Below, piece after piece: positions 26,606 to 36,527 of a DNA stretch of 64,000 nucleotides. The DNA is from Methanolobus zinderi (GTDB lineage: Archaea > Halobacteriota > Methanosarcinia > Methanosarcinales > Methanosarcinaceae), in assembly GCF_013388255.1 (NCBI RefSeq), contig NZ_CP058215.1, positions 372,001 to 436,000 of the forward strand, read 5' to 3'. Numbering within the stretch: position 1 is the stretch's first letter; the number at the start of each line of letters is the position of its first letter. Below the pieces are notes generated by a model. The model was not told where the DNA came from. It saw nothing but the letters and a program-made list of their open reading frames with translations, and searched no databases. A program made the translations under genes and the position numbers.

Positions 26606-27976
26606 TTATTGTACGACCTCGAGTTCTTCTTCAGGGATAGTCTTGTCCTTTATGTCAAGGAATGTGTTTCCTATCTTCTCGACCAGGCGAGCTGCTCCTG
26701 CGTATCCCATAACCGGGAAGTGATGGAGGTTTGCTCTGTCCATGACCGGGAATCCTACCCTGACCAATGGTATGTCTTCTGCTAGTGCCATGTGCTTACC
26801 GTAGGTGTTACCTATCAGCATATCCACAGGTTCGTTCTTGATTATCTGGTGGAGGGTGAACAGGTCTGCTCCGGTAAGGATCTGTGAGTCAGGATACAGT
26901 GGATGTACCATTTCTGAAACCCTTTCTTCGAAATCCTTGCTTACCGTACCGGAGAGTATCACAGTTGGCTCCATTCCCATCTCAAGCACGAGGCTTGTGA
27001 GACCTTCGATGATGTCACAGTCACCGAATATTGCTACCTTCTTTCCGTAGAAGTGTGGGTGAGCATCTGTCATCATGTCAACGACCCTTGACCTTTCGTG
27101 TTCAAGTTCCGTTGGGATAGCAACGTCTGCAAGTTCAGCTGCCTTCATGACGAACCTGTCTGTAAAGCGTATGCCTATTGGCACAGGTCCGATCTGGACC
27201 GGCATCTTGAACTTGTTCTGGAATACCTTTGCTGCTGCTCCGCCGGCCATTCCGCATAGTGCGATGGTTCCCATGGAGTTTGCGCTGTCCTCTACGTCAC
27301 CGATCGGTGTTCCGCCATTTGCAAAGAGTTCTCTTTCCTGGCCGATTCCTGTATCCAGGACATCTGTCTGGTCAGGGAACACGATTGCAGGGATATTCAG
27401 GATGGAGAGTAATCTCTTGATCTCACGAATATCTCCCGGGTTCACAAAACCAGGGATTACGTTGAGTTTTCCGTTTGGCTTTGTCTTCTGTGCAAAGGTT
27501 GTGACAAATGACTTTACCATGTTGTCATAACCTGTTACGTGGGTTCCCACATAACTCGGGGTTGATGCTGCACAGAGCTTGATGGATGGGTCGATCAACT
27601 CTTCTTCCATTACATCTTCTATGATCTGGCCGACATCGTCACCAATTGTCTCTGACAGACATGTTGTGTGGATTGCAACCACTTCAGGTGTGTATACAGC
27701 TTCGATATTTGCAAGTGACTTCTTAAGGTTTGATGCACCACCGAATACTGCAGTTCCTTCATAGAAACTGCTGGTCGTACCGACCGTTGGTTCCCTGAAG
27801 TGCCTTGTAAGGCACATTCTCAGGTATGAGAGACATCCCTGTGAACCATGGCTGTGAGGCATACAGTTACGTATACCCAGTGCAGCATATGTTGCGCCAA
27901 TTGGCTGGCATATCTTTGCAGGGTTAACAACCAGTGCATCTCTCTGGACATCTTCCTTTGGTGTATAATCTAACAT
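26606..27976 (-). CDS. nifK: Molybdenum-iron nitrogenase beta subunit NifK
   Basis: Beta subunit of dinitrogenase, sharing the P-cluster with NifD. The P-cluster cysteines lie in PAKICQPIGATYAALG near residue 23, HGSQGCLSYLRMC near 48 and TTCLSETIGDDVG near 106. At 456 residues it lacks the N-terminal extension of the proteobacterial protein, as is normal for methanogens. It follows nifD by 12 bases. The HFREP segment and GIGQERELFANGG region agree with NifK and not with NifN. Confidence 0.95.
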   Translation of the reverse strand: MLDYTPKEDVQRDALVVNPAKICQPIGATYAALGIRNCMPHSHGSQGCLSYLRMCLTRHFREPTVGTTSSFYEGTAVFGGASNLKKSLANIEAVYTPEVVAIHTTCLSETIGDDVGQIIEDVMEEELIDPSIKLCAASTPSYVGTHVTGYDNMVKSFVTTFAQKTKPNGKLNVIPGFVNPGDIREIKRLLSILNIPAIVFPDQTDVLDTGIGQERELFANGGTPIGDVEDSANSMGTIALCGMAGGAAAKVFQNKFKMPVQIGPVPIGIRFTDRFVMKAAELADVAIPTELEHERSRVVDMMTDAHPHFYGKKVAIFGDCDIIEGLTSLVLEMGMEPTVILSGTVSKDFEERVSEMVHPLYPDSQILTGADLFTLHQIIKNEPVDMLIGNTYGKHMALAEDIPLVRVGFPVMDRANLHHFPVMGYAGAARLVEKIGNTFLDIKDKTIPEEELEVVQ

Positions 27977-27988
27977 TTTCAGGCCTCC

Positions 27989-29566
27989 TTATGCTCCCTT
28001 CCATGGGGTCTTCTGGAGCTTCCAGCTTGGGTTGTTCACTGACATGTCCACATCCTTGGCGAAGTTCAGTACACCAGTGAATCCGGTGTAACGACCGCTG
28101 TAGTCATAGGAGTGTATCTGTCTGGACGGGACTCCCATCTTCTGTGCCCAGTACTTATCCTTGATACCTGAACAGAACAGGTCCGGCTTGAGTTCCTTGA
28201 TGAGGAATTCGGTCTCGTAGTGGTTAAGGTCATCCACAGCGATCGTACCCTCAGGCATTTCCGGAAGCATTCCGTCATAGGACATCAGTCCAAGCTTTTC
28301 CTTGAGTTCCTTCATGCGTTCTTCGCTGATGGCAGGTTCAAATCCTTCTTCCTTCTCATAGTGGAGGTCTTCAAGAATTCCGCTTGATGCCTTCTCCTTC
28401 ATACCTTCCAGGATCTGCCTTCCTTCATAGTCATCACGGTGAGCAAACTGGTATCCTGCAACAACAACCTTCATTCCGAGATCTTCAAAGAGATTCTGGT
28501 AGTGGTGTGAACGGGATCCTCCGGAAAAGATAAATGCTGTCTTACCCTGGAGCTTGTTCCTGTACTTTTCCAGTTCTGGCTGGATCTTAGCCATTTCCTC
28601 TTCAATTACTTCCTCGGTCTTCTTTGTGAGTTCCGGGTCATCGAAGAATTCAGCCATCTTCCTGAGTGACTTCTTTGTTCCTTCGACACCAATGTAATTG
28701 ACCTTGAGCCACGGAACTCCGTATTTCTCTTCCATCATACGGTTGGTGTAGTTTACTGACCTGTGACAGAGGAGGATACTGAGTTTTGCCTGGTGTGCCT
28801 TTGAAAGATTGTGGTATGAACCGTCTCCTGTGAAACTTGAAACTATACGATATCCGATCTTTTCAAAGAGTGGCTTGATTTCCCAGAGATCTCCACCAAT
28901 GTTGTATTCACCAAATATGTTGATGTCAAATGGTGTTGGGTTCTCCAGTTCTTCGCTACCTATCAGATGCTCCATGATTACGTTACTTGCAACGTGGTGT
29001 CCAGCTGACTGACTTACACCTCTGTAACCTTCACATCGAAGGGCCATTATCTTTACACCATGTTCCTTCTCTGCTTCCGAAGCAACTGCTTCGATATCGT
29101 CTCCGATAAGTCCTACAGGACATGTTGCATTGATGGATATCGCACCCGGCTTGAAGATCCTGACAGCATCATCGATAGCTTGCTTGAGTTTCTTCTCACC
29201 ACCGAATACAATATCTGTTTCCTTCATGTCGGTTGAGAAACAGTATTGCAGGTAGTTATCGCCGCCATCGTCTGCCTTTCCCATATTTCTCCTGGTTCCC
29301 CAGGTGTAGTATCCACAGCCAATTGGTCCGTGTGTAATGTGAACCATATCCTTGATAGGTCCCATTACCACACCCTTACCACCTGCATAGGCACAACCAC
29401 GGTTTGTCATTATGCCGGGGATGGTCTTGGCGTTAGCTTCGATATGATTGTCGGAACAGGAGCTCTTGACTGTAAAGTGCTTTCTTCTGTCCTTGGCGAC
29501 CTTCTCAGGGTAGATCTTCATCATCTCATCGATGACTTCCTGCGTGGACTCTACTTCAGAACTCAT
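27989..29566 (-). CDS. nifD: Molybdenum-iron nitrogenase alpha subunit NifD
   Basis: Alpha subunit of dinitrogenase, 525 residues, where N2 is reduced on the FeMo cofactor. P-cluster cysteines are in [24 protein letters not shown] and [12 protein letters not shown]. Both cofactor ligands are present: Cys in [12 protein letters not shown] and His in [11 protein letters not shown] lysine- and glutamate-rich stretch around residues 365-420 is an insertion of the sort known in methanogen NifD. It overlaps nifI2 by four bases. Ligands and context point to the molybdenum, not vanadium or iron-only, enzyme. Confidence 0.96.
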   Translation of the reverse strand: MSSEVESTQEVIDEMMKIYPEKVAKDRRKHFTVKSSCSDNHIEANAKTIPGIMTNRGCAYAGGKGVVMGPIKDMVHITHGPIGCGYYTWGTRRNMGKADDGGDNYLQYCFSTDMKETDIVFGGEKKLKQAIDDAVRIFKPGAISINATCPVGLIGDDIEAVASEAEKEHGVKIMALRCEGYRGVSQSAGHHVASNVIMEHLIGSEELENPTPFDINIFGEYNIGGDLWEIKPLFEKIGYRIVSSFTGDGSYHNLSKAHQAKLSILLCHRSVNYTNRMMEEKYGVPWLKVNYIGVEGTKKSLRKMAEFFDDPELTKKTEEVIEEEMAKIQPELEKYRNKLQGKTAFIFSGGSRSHHYQNLFEDLGMKVVVAGYQFAHRDDYEGRQILEGMKEKASSGILEDLHYEKEEGFEPAISEERMKELKEKLGLMSYDGMLPEMPEGTIAVDDLNHYETEFLIKELKPDLFCSGIKDKYWAQKMGVPSRQIHSYDYSGRYTGFTGVLNFAKDVDMSVNNPSWKLQKTPWKGA

Positions 29567-29943
29567 TGTTCTTCCCTCCCTACAGTGATTTCGCCTTCTT
29601 CTCCGGTCCTTATCCTGACTGCTTCAGGAATATCGGTCACGAAGATCTTTCCGTCTCCTGCATGTCCTGTCTTGTTGATGTTTATTATGCGCTGGATTAC
29701 CTTCTCAGCTGCCTTGTCGTCAACAACTATTGTGAACAGGCGCTTTGGAACAAATGGAATACAGTTCTTTGATGAAACTCCTTCCTGTGCTGGAAGTGGT
29801 GGGTCGAATTCATAGCAAAGTCCCTTTTGCTTTCCTCTTCCCATCACCTTTTCCACTGTAAAGGAAGGATATCCGCAGTCAGAAAGTGCATCAAGTGTCT
29901 TGTGCACCTTGTTCATGCGGATAATTGCCGTGATTTCCTTCAT
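29563..29943 (-). CDS. nifI2: Nitrogenase PII-like regulator NifI2
   Basis: PII family protein of 126 residues that, with NifI1, binds dinitrogenase and inhibits it when ammonium is plentiful; 2-oxoglutarate reverses this in Methanococcus. It opens with the PII start [20 protein letters not shown]. The T-loop is longer than in GlnK ([23 protein letters not shown] region), diagnostic of NifI2. The C-terminus has [20 protein letters not shown]. It lies between nifH and nifD, its conserved place in methanogens. Confidence 0.94.
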   Translation of the reverse strand: MKEITAIIRMNKVHKTLDALSDCGYPSFTVEKVMGRGKQKGLCYEFDPPLPAQEGVSSKNCIPFVPKRLFTIVVDDKAAEKVIQRIININKTGHAGDGKIFVTDIPEAVRIRTGEEGEITVGREEQ

Positions 29944-29962
29944 TTAATAGTCTCCATCCTGT

Positions 29963-30280
29963 TTACAGTCCGCTTTCGCCGGTACGTATTGTGTAAGCGT
30001 TTTCTACCGGATTTACGAAGATCTTTCCGTCTCCGTACTTTCCTGTGTGTGCTGAACCCTTGATTATGTCTATTACCTTTGACTTGTCTGCGTCTTCAAC
30101 TACCATCATGAGCATCGTCTTTGGAAGTTCATCGAACTGTACCTCTGCGGTGTGGATACCTCTCTGCTTACCTCTTCCGAAAACATCGGTCTTGGTAAGG
30201 GATACGAATCCTTCCTTCTCAAGTTCTTCGACAATGTCAGTGACCTTGTTCGGTCTGACTATTGCACGGATCATTTGCAT
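29963..30280 (-). CDS. nifI1: Nitrogenase PII-like regulator NifI1
   Basis: PII family partner of NifI2, 105 residues from the ATG at 30280. That start is preferred over the in-frame GTG at 30289 because GAGGTG serves as ribosome site six bases before it. Motifs are MIRAIVRPNKVTDIVEELE at the N-terminus, VFGRGKQRGIHTAEVQFDELPK in the T-loop and GDGKIFVNPVENAYTIRTGE at the end. It follows nifH closely. NifI1 and NifI2 act as a complex on NifDK. Confidence 0.94.
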   Translation of the reverse strand: MQMIRAIVRPNKVTDIVEELEKEGFVSLTKTDVFGRGKQRGIHTAEVQFDELPKTMLMMVVEDADKSKVIDIIKGSAHTGKYGDGKIFVNPVENAYTIRTGESGL

Positions 30281-30290
30281 TCTTGACACC

Positions 30291-31590
<1,300 letters not shown>

Positions 31591-33072
31591 TCAGTTATAT
31601 GCCTTCTTAAGTGTGAACCAGAATATGCTGCCCTTTCCTTCCGGATTATCTGTAACACCCACTTCTTCATCATGCAAATCCTGGATCCTTTTCACAATTG
31701 CAAGACCTATTCCGCTCCCCTGTACATTTTCCTTGTGGAGACGTTTAAAACGCTCGAAGATGTTTGATCTTTCAATACCGGGTATTCCATCTCCCTGATC
31801 GATGAAACTGACTTTCAGCTTGTCTCCTGAGTTGTCTATCTTTATTTTAATGATGCTTCCGTTGGGGCTGTATTTAATAGCATTTGACAGTAAGTTTGTG
31901 AAAACGCCTTCTATCATAGGGTTTGCGAGTGCATGGAATGTACTTTCCGGGAGGTCTGCCAGTACAATGTCCTTTTTATCCATATCAGGCACATAATTAT
32001 TTACTACATCCTGTATCATGGAAGTGATATCACATTTCACAAAGGCAATTTTATCTATAGCTCCCAGTTTTGCAAGCTGGGATGCTCCTTCGATCAGTTC
32101 GATCAACTTCACAGTTGATCTGTTTATGCTCTCTATAATGCGTTTTTGTCTATCATTCGGATCTGTATCTTCAAGAAGTTCGCTAAATGATTTTATAAGT
32201 CCGGCGGGATTCAGGAGGTCATGACGCAGGACATCTGTGAAAAGATCTTTGAGCTCATTGGAACGCTCCAGCTGGCTGGCATACTCCTGCAGTTTTATCT
32301 CATCTTTTCTTTTTTCGGTTATATCTTCTCCTGATATCAGGATTCCTGTGAAGTTGCCCTCTTCATTTTTCAGGACTGAATCATACCATTTGAACAGTCT
32401 TTCTTTACCGGTGATAGTACGGATTGGATATTCATGGTATTCATTCTGCTTAATCTGTCCTTCTTGCAGGTTTTTGTATCTTCTCTGTACCTGGTCAGCA
32501 TAACTCTCAGCCACAAAAAGGTCTATCCAGTCCCGGTTGATGATATTCTTTCTGTTGCATCCAAGGATATCGGTCCCTTTCTTATTGATATGTATCAGCC
32601 TGCATTCAGGATCAAGCACTGCGATCAGTATTCCTACATAGTCGAGATACCTGTGAGTCCTGTCAAGTTCGGTGAGCAGGGAATCATGCTGGTCCTTGAT
32701 ACGCAGGAGTGATGTGATCTTCTTGTCCAGCTCGAACCTGTCAGCGGGCTTTTTCAAAAAATCATCTGCGCCAACTTCAATACCCCTTTGATGATCGTCT
32801 CTGGATGTAAGGGATGTAAGCATGATCACAGGTATAAAATCAAGCTTATACTCCTTTTTGATTATCTTGCAGATCTCAAAGCCATCCTTCCCCGGCATCA
32901 CAACATCAAGGAGTATCAGGTCTGGCTCCTCTTTCTTTACAATTTCAAGTCCCGCCTCTCCGCTGGATGCGATCAGGACTTCATAATCGTCGGAAAGATA
33001 AGAACTCAGGAGCATTACATTGATCTTTTCATCATCAATGATGAGAATTTTCCTCTTGCTGCATTTTAGCAT
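31591..33072 (-). CDS. Hybrid response regulator / PAS / histidine kinase
   Basis: Cytoplasmic signalling protein of 493 residues. Residues 8-125 are a receiver domain with acidic pocket IIDDE, phospho-acceptor Asp in LILLDVVMPG and the KKP lysine. A PAS domain spans about 140-255. The histidine kinase core follows: H-box VLRHDLLNPAGLIKS, N-box NLLSNAIKYSPNG, G-boxes DQGDGIPG and GSGIGLAIVKR. No membrane segment is present. It lies between amtB-glnK and nif on the same strand, with its own AT-rich upstream region. No cognate output regulator adjoins it; a nitrogen role is only suggested by position. Confidence 0.9.
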   Translation of the reverse strand: MLKCSKRKILIIDDEKINVMLLSSYLSDDYEVLIASSGEAGLEIVKKEEPDLILLDVVMPGKDGFEICKIIKKEYKLDFIPVIMLTSLTSRDDHQRGIEVGADDFLKKPADRFELDKKITSLLRIKDQHDSLLTELDRTHRYLDYVGILIAVLDPECRLIHINKKGTDILGCNRKNIINRDWIDLFVAESYADQVQRRYKNLQEGQIKQNEYHEYPIRTITGKERLFKWYDSVLKNEEGNFTGILISGEDITEKRKDEIKLQEYASQLERSNELKDLFTDVLRHDLLNPAGLIKSFSELLEDTDPNDRQKRIIESINRSTVKLIELIEGASQLAKLGAIDKIAFVKCDITSMIQDVVNNYVPDMDKKDIVLADLPESTFHALANPMIEGVFTNLLSNAIKYSPNGSIIKIKIDNSGDKLKVSFIDQGDGIPGIERSNIFERFKRLHKENVQGSGIGLAIVKRIQDLHDEEVGVTDNPEGKGSIFWFTLKKAYN

Positions 33073-33284
33073 AGCAAATATATTATATTTTTATTAATAT
33101 ATAAAAAATTTGCTACAATTATGTATATTAGTTAAGGTTCAGGTAAAAACTGCAGCAATAAAAAATTAGGGAAGGGGCACCGGAAAACTATGGAAGTGGT
33201 TTTGGATATGGCAGGATCGCGCGATAATGCTTATACGATCTTTAACAGGAGTTAAATTTCCGGGGCCCAGGTTGAATAGTCCAA

Positions 33285-33333
33285 AAAATAAATGAATGGA
33301 TTTTGAAGGTGAAGATGCGCTTAAAGCGCATCT
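33285..33333 (-). terminator. Hairpin terminator spanning the glnK stop codon
   Basis: AGATGCGCTT (33313-33322) and AAGCGCATCT (33324-33333) form a nearly perfect palindrome whose loop holds the glnK TAA. On the minus strand a T-rich tract (TTATTTTTTGG) follows about 25 bases later near 33285. Confidence 0.55.
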
Positions 33334-33659
33334 CCGTCGGTCTCACCTGTACGGATCCTGAGGATCTTTGCTACAGGATAGATGAAGATCTTACCATCAC
33401 CGATGGAACCGGTTGCAGCGCTCTTCATAATGATATCGACAACACTGTCTACATCAGCGTCATTAACAACTACTTCCATCTTGATCTTTGGCAACAGGTC
33501 GACACAGTATTTCCTGCCTCTCCACTGCTGCATAACACCCTTCTGCTTTCCGCGTCCCTTTACATCGGTCACGGTCAAACTTTCATAGCCTGCTTCTTCC
33601 AGTGCATCCTTTATTTCGTGGATCTTGGTAGGCCTTATGATTGCTTCTATTTTCATCAT
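33321..33659 (-). CDS. glnK: PII nitrogen regulatory protein GlnK
   Basis: Trimeric PII protein of 112 residues that senses 2-oxoglutarate and ATP/ADP and plugs AmtB when nitrogen is sufficient; in Methanosarcina GlnK1 also binds glutamine synthetase. It begins MMKIEAIIRPTKIHEIKDAL. The T-loop QQWRGRKYCVDLLPK keeps the tyrosine position of GlnK, and GDGKIFIYPVAKILRIRTGE is the C-terminal signature. It starts five bases after the amtB stop codon, with GGAGTGAT as ribosome site. The order amtB-glnK is the reverse of the common glnK-amtB arrangement. Confidence 0.95.
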   Translation of the reverse strand: MMKIEAIIRPTKIHEIKDALEEAGYESLTVTDVKGRGKQKGVMQQWRGRKYCVDLLPKIKMEVVVNDADVDSVVDIIMKSAATGSIGDGKIFIYPVAKILRIRTGETDGDAL

Positions 33660-33664
33660 TTAAA

Positions 33665-35077
33665 TCACTCCTTTGCAATAAGGAACTCCGGATATGCACT
33701 GATTCCGTGTTCAACGACATCCAGTCCTTCGATCTCATGCTCTTCAGGTACACGAAGACCAATTATAAGATCCAGTATCTTGAAGATTATGAATGAGGCT
33801 CCGAATGCCCATACGATACTGAGTATTACTCCTACCAGCTGTATGAGAAGAAGCTGTACTCCACCACCGTAGAACAGACCTGCTACCTCTGCAGTGTATG
33901 CTGCACCTTCAAGTATTGTACCATCGGTTCCGAGTGCAAAGAGACCAACTGCAATAAGTCCCCAGCTACCAGAGTATCCGTGTACTGCAATAGCGCCCAC
34001 AGGATCGTCCAGCTTGAGTACATTCTCATTGAACATTACACCTACATATACTATTATACCACCGACCAGACCTATTATGACTGCTGCTGTATTGCTGACT
34101 GAACCACAGGGTGCGGTTATAGCCACAAGACCTGCAAGCATACCGTTTGCAGTGAGTGATGGATCTGGCTTTCCTGTCTTTATCCAGGTTATGAGCATGA
34201 CCATGATCGCACCAGCACCTGCTGCCAGGAAGGTGTTTACAATAACCAGACTAACAAATGGATCGTTACCATCAGGGGTACTACCACCGTTGAATCCTAC
34301 CCATCCGAATGCCAGGATAAGAGTTCCGAGGAATGCAAGTGGAAGGCTGTGACCTGGTATTGCTACAGGCTTTCCGTTTCTAAACTTGCCTATTCTTGCG
34401 CCGACTAGCATTACACCGGCAAGAGCTGAATATCCACCTATGGAGTGGACAACACCGGAACCTGCAAAGTCGTGCATTCCAACACCAATTGCGTCAACTA
34501 TAGGGCCTGCTGTGAGTATTCCTGAACCACTCCATACCCAGTGTCCGTATACAGGGTAGATGAGTGCTACCATAGCAATAGTATAGACAAGATAAGCCTT
34601 GAAGTCTGTCCTCTCAGCCATTGCACCGGAAACAATTGTTGCACCGGTTGCTGCGAAGACCATCTGGAACCACCAGCTGTTCCAGATTGCGTTGTCAGCA
34701 CCCTGGAGGAAGAACTGGTCAATACCGATAAGGCCTGCATAATCTGCACCGTACATAATCGCCCATCCTACAGCCCAGTATACTATAATACCAAGGGAGA
34801 TTGTCATGAAGTTCTTCATGAGGATGTTGGCTGTGTTCTTGGTCCTTGTCAGACCGATTTCAACTAATGAGAAACCAGCATGCATAAGGAACACAATAGC
34901 GCCGGCTACGATCAGCCATATGACTGTAAGTGCCGTTTCAAGGTTTCCAATGGATGCTGCGTTTTCTTCAACTGTCTGCGCCGATCCCGGCACAGCAAAT
35001 ATCATAAATATCACACTGATCAGCAGCAAGAACTGCCAGATCATCTTTGAATTATATTTCTTCAATGTTTCGTACAT
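33665..35077 (-). CDS. amtB: Ammonium transporter AmtB
   Basis: Membrane channel for ammonium of 470 residues. A cleavable signal-like helix (residues 12-32) ends at VPGSAQT. It is followed by eleven membrane segments, with family motifs FLMHAGFSLVEIGLTRTKN near 62, GAVVHSIGG-like SGVVHSIGGYSALAG near 210 and AFGWVGFNGGSTPDGN near 255. The twin pore histidines are expected in the DFAGSGVVHS and IAVHGYSGSWG segments, both visible. It leads the amtB-glnK operon. Confidence 0.95.
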   Translation of the reverse strand: MYETLKKYNSKMIWQFLLLISVIFMIFAVPGSAQTVEENAASIGNLETALTVIWLIVAGAIVFLMHAGFSLVEIGLTRTKNTANILMKNFMTISLGIIVYWAVGWAIMYGADYAGLIGIDQFFLQGADNAIWNSWWFQMVFAATGATIVSGAMAERTDFKAYLVYTIAMVALIYPVYGHWVWSGSGILTAGPIVDAIGVGMHDFAGSGVVHSIGGYSALAGVMLVGARIGKFRNGKPVAIPGHSLPLAFLGTLILAFGWVGFNGGSTPDGNDPFVSLVIVNTFLAAGAGAIMVMLITWIKTGKPDPSLTANGMLAGLVAITAPCGSVSNTAAVIIGLVGGIIVYVGVMFNENVLKLDDPVGAIAVHGYSGSWGLIAVGLFALGTDGTILEGAAYTAEVAGLFYGGGVQLLLIQLVGVILSIVWAFGASFIIFKILDLIIGLRVPEEHEIEGLDVVEHGISAYPEFLIAKE

Positions 35078-35130
35078 GAGTACACACCTTTGATTTTCTT
35101 TTTTAAAGGAACACGGATGCTATGTGTAGA

Positions 35131-35147
35131 CTTAATAATATTTAAAC
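35131..35147 (-). promoter_or_regulatory. amtB promoter TATA element
   Basis: TTTAAATATTATTAAG on the minus strand lies about 55-70 bases upstream of the amtB ATG. No perfect GGTA-N6-TACC site was found around it; weak inverted bases (ACAC and GTGT) occur just downstream. Confidence 0.45.
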
Positions 35148-35347
35148 ATTACGGCAACTTAGTGCAAATATGACTAATGTGTGCACAAGTGTTAAATTTT
35201 AGTTTAAAAGTAGGTCTTCTTGCGGGTCAAAATTACATTAAAATAAGACAAAATATACACTTTATATATTTTTACTTTCATCATATATAAACAAGCTCTA
35301 TTTTTTGGCAGTTGCTGGTACCAGTTCAAGAGGTTGAGGCATAAGAG

Positions 35348-35419
35348 ATGCTAAATACAGCCAGGATGCTGATTGCAGTAAGTAGTCGGAGAAGCCTTAA
35401 GTGGGAAGCAGTGAACTAA
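35348..35419 (+). CDS. Candidate 23-residue small protein between amtB and nrpR
   Basis: A complete 23-codon ORF starts at ATG 35348 and ends at TAA 35417. The product is basic: MLNTARMLIAVSS, then RRSLKWEAVN. GAGG at 35335-35338 lies nine bases before the ATG. TATA-like elements occur at 35261-35268 and 35283-35288, giving a leader of roughly 35-50 bases. It sits in the nitrogen island between amtB and nrpR. Methanosarcina mazei has a 23-residue protein, sP26, that binds GlnA1 and GlnK1; the equal length and the setting invite comparison. I cannot compare sequences here, and the reported sP26 mRNA is leaderless, unlike this one. It could also be chance. Confidence 0.4.
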   Translation: MLNTARMLIAVSSRRSLKWEAVN

Positions 35420-35469
35420 GAAAAAGGGCAGTAAACCATCTTTAGATACATTGAGTAAGCTTGCCTCTA

Positions 35470-36447
35470 TCAGAGTATCTTCATCTTTTTGTATTCCATT
35501 ACGGTGGATACGGGATGTGTGTCTATCTGAATGCCGGCTTCCTCAACTGCTGCCACGGCATTGATTCCCACCATGACCGGAATACCGACCTTACCTCTCT
35601 GAACCGGTGCATAGAGGACATCCTCGCCGGAATCTCCTATACAGATGTTTCCGCCAATATCATCTTTTTTCGCTCTTTCGATGACGATTTCCGCTCTCTT
35701 GGCAGCGGATGCAGGTATCTCCCGCATATTCGCAAGCATGTAACCGCTACCTGTATCAATGGACTTCAGAATAGACGTGGATTTTCTCCTGAGGAATATC
35801 TTTATGGGATCAATGGAAGTTCCGCTATAGGATATCAGATCTACAAATCCTTCGGGTTCATAGTTTTCCATCTGCATCAGTCCGCCGAATGCCGGCATTG
35901 TGGGGATCCCGTTCTTCAGCAAAAGCCCGTCAAAAGTAATACTGCATACTGTTGCTAAAGCAATTTTCCCTTCAGGGATGTAGATATCGTAGTCGTCTGA
36001 TTCTTCTTCAAGTACTCCTACTTTGGGACTGATGGATGCTCCGTGGGCCATGGCATATCTTATGACATCAGCAGCATTGTCATAATCATCCTTGTCAATG
36101 TAACTGATGTTCACGATAACGTTACCCTTGCCGCTGTCCAGGTCATAATCGGTTCTATAGATCAGCTCCTCTATCTTGGTGATGATAAAACCAAGCCTGT
36201 CGCTGACCAGTGCGTCACTGAGCTCTTTTTTCCCACGCTCTGTTATCGTTCGGCCGATGTATCCGTGTTTTTCAGTGAATCCTCTTTCATCAAGTATCCG
36301 CAAATGGTATCTGACGGCTCGCTCACCTATTGCATAACCACGGTTGTGCATCTCGTCAGCTATAAGACGTGCACCTACCGGTTTATCACTTTCACTTATG
36401 ATGCGCATTATTTCCACGAGTTTTCTTTCAACATTAGGGTCCGTCAT
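35470..36447 (-). CDS. nrpR: Transcriptional repressor of nitrogen assimilation NrpR (HTH plus NrpR domain)
   Basis: Euryarchaeal global nitrogen repressor. It binds palindromic operators and is released by 2-oxoglutarate. Residues 1-70 form a winged helix (RLIADEMHNRGYAIGERAVRYHLRILDERG split over 24-53). Residues 80-325 are a single NrpR regulatory domain with GYMLANMREIPASA near 235 and GIPVMVGINAVAAVEEAG near 290. One helix-turn-helix plus one domain matches the NrpRI form of Methanosarcina, in which a second protein NrpRII carries only the regulatory domain. The expected targets glnA, nif and amtB surround it. Confidence 0.92.
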   Translation of the reverse strand: MTDPNVERKLVEIMRIISESDKPVGARLIADEMHNRGYAIGERAVRYHLRILDERGFTEKHGYIGRTITERGKKELSDALVSDRLGFIITKIEELIYRTDYDLDSGKGNVIVNISYIDKDDYDNAADVIRYAMAHGASISPKVGVLEEESDDYDIYIPEGKIALATVCSITFDGLLLKNGIPTMPAFGGLMQMENYEPEGFVDLISYSGTSIDPIKIFLRRKSTSILKSIDTGSGYMLANMREIPASAAKRAEIVIERAKKDDIGGNICIGDSGEDVLYAPVQRGKVGIPVMVGINAVAAVEEAGIQIDTHPVSTVMEYKKMKIL

Positions 36448-36527
36448 TTTTCACACCATTCTAGGATATTCTTGTCTGAACAACTCTGATTATAGGTGGT
36501 GTCTTTATTTAAGTTGTATGTATGCTT

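Noticed and set aside
33073-33284. RNA gene or ORF between the sensor kinase and glnK
   Set aside because: Only short, weakly paired segments and AT-rich promoter sequence are visible; nothing supports a gene.
35314-35323. CTGGTACCAG palindrome upstream of the 23-codon ORF as an NrpR operator
   Set aside because: The half-sites have no six-base spacer, and a ten-base palindrome can easily occur by chance.
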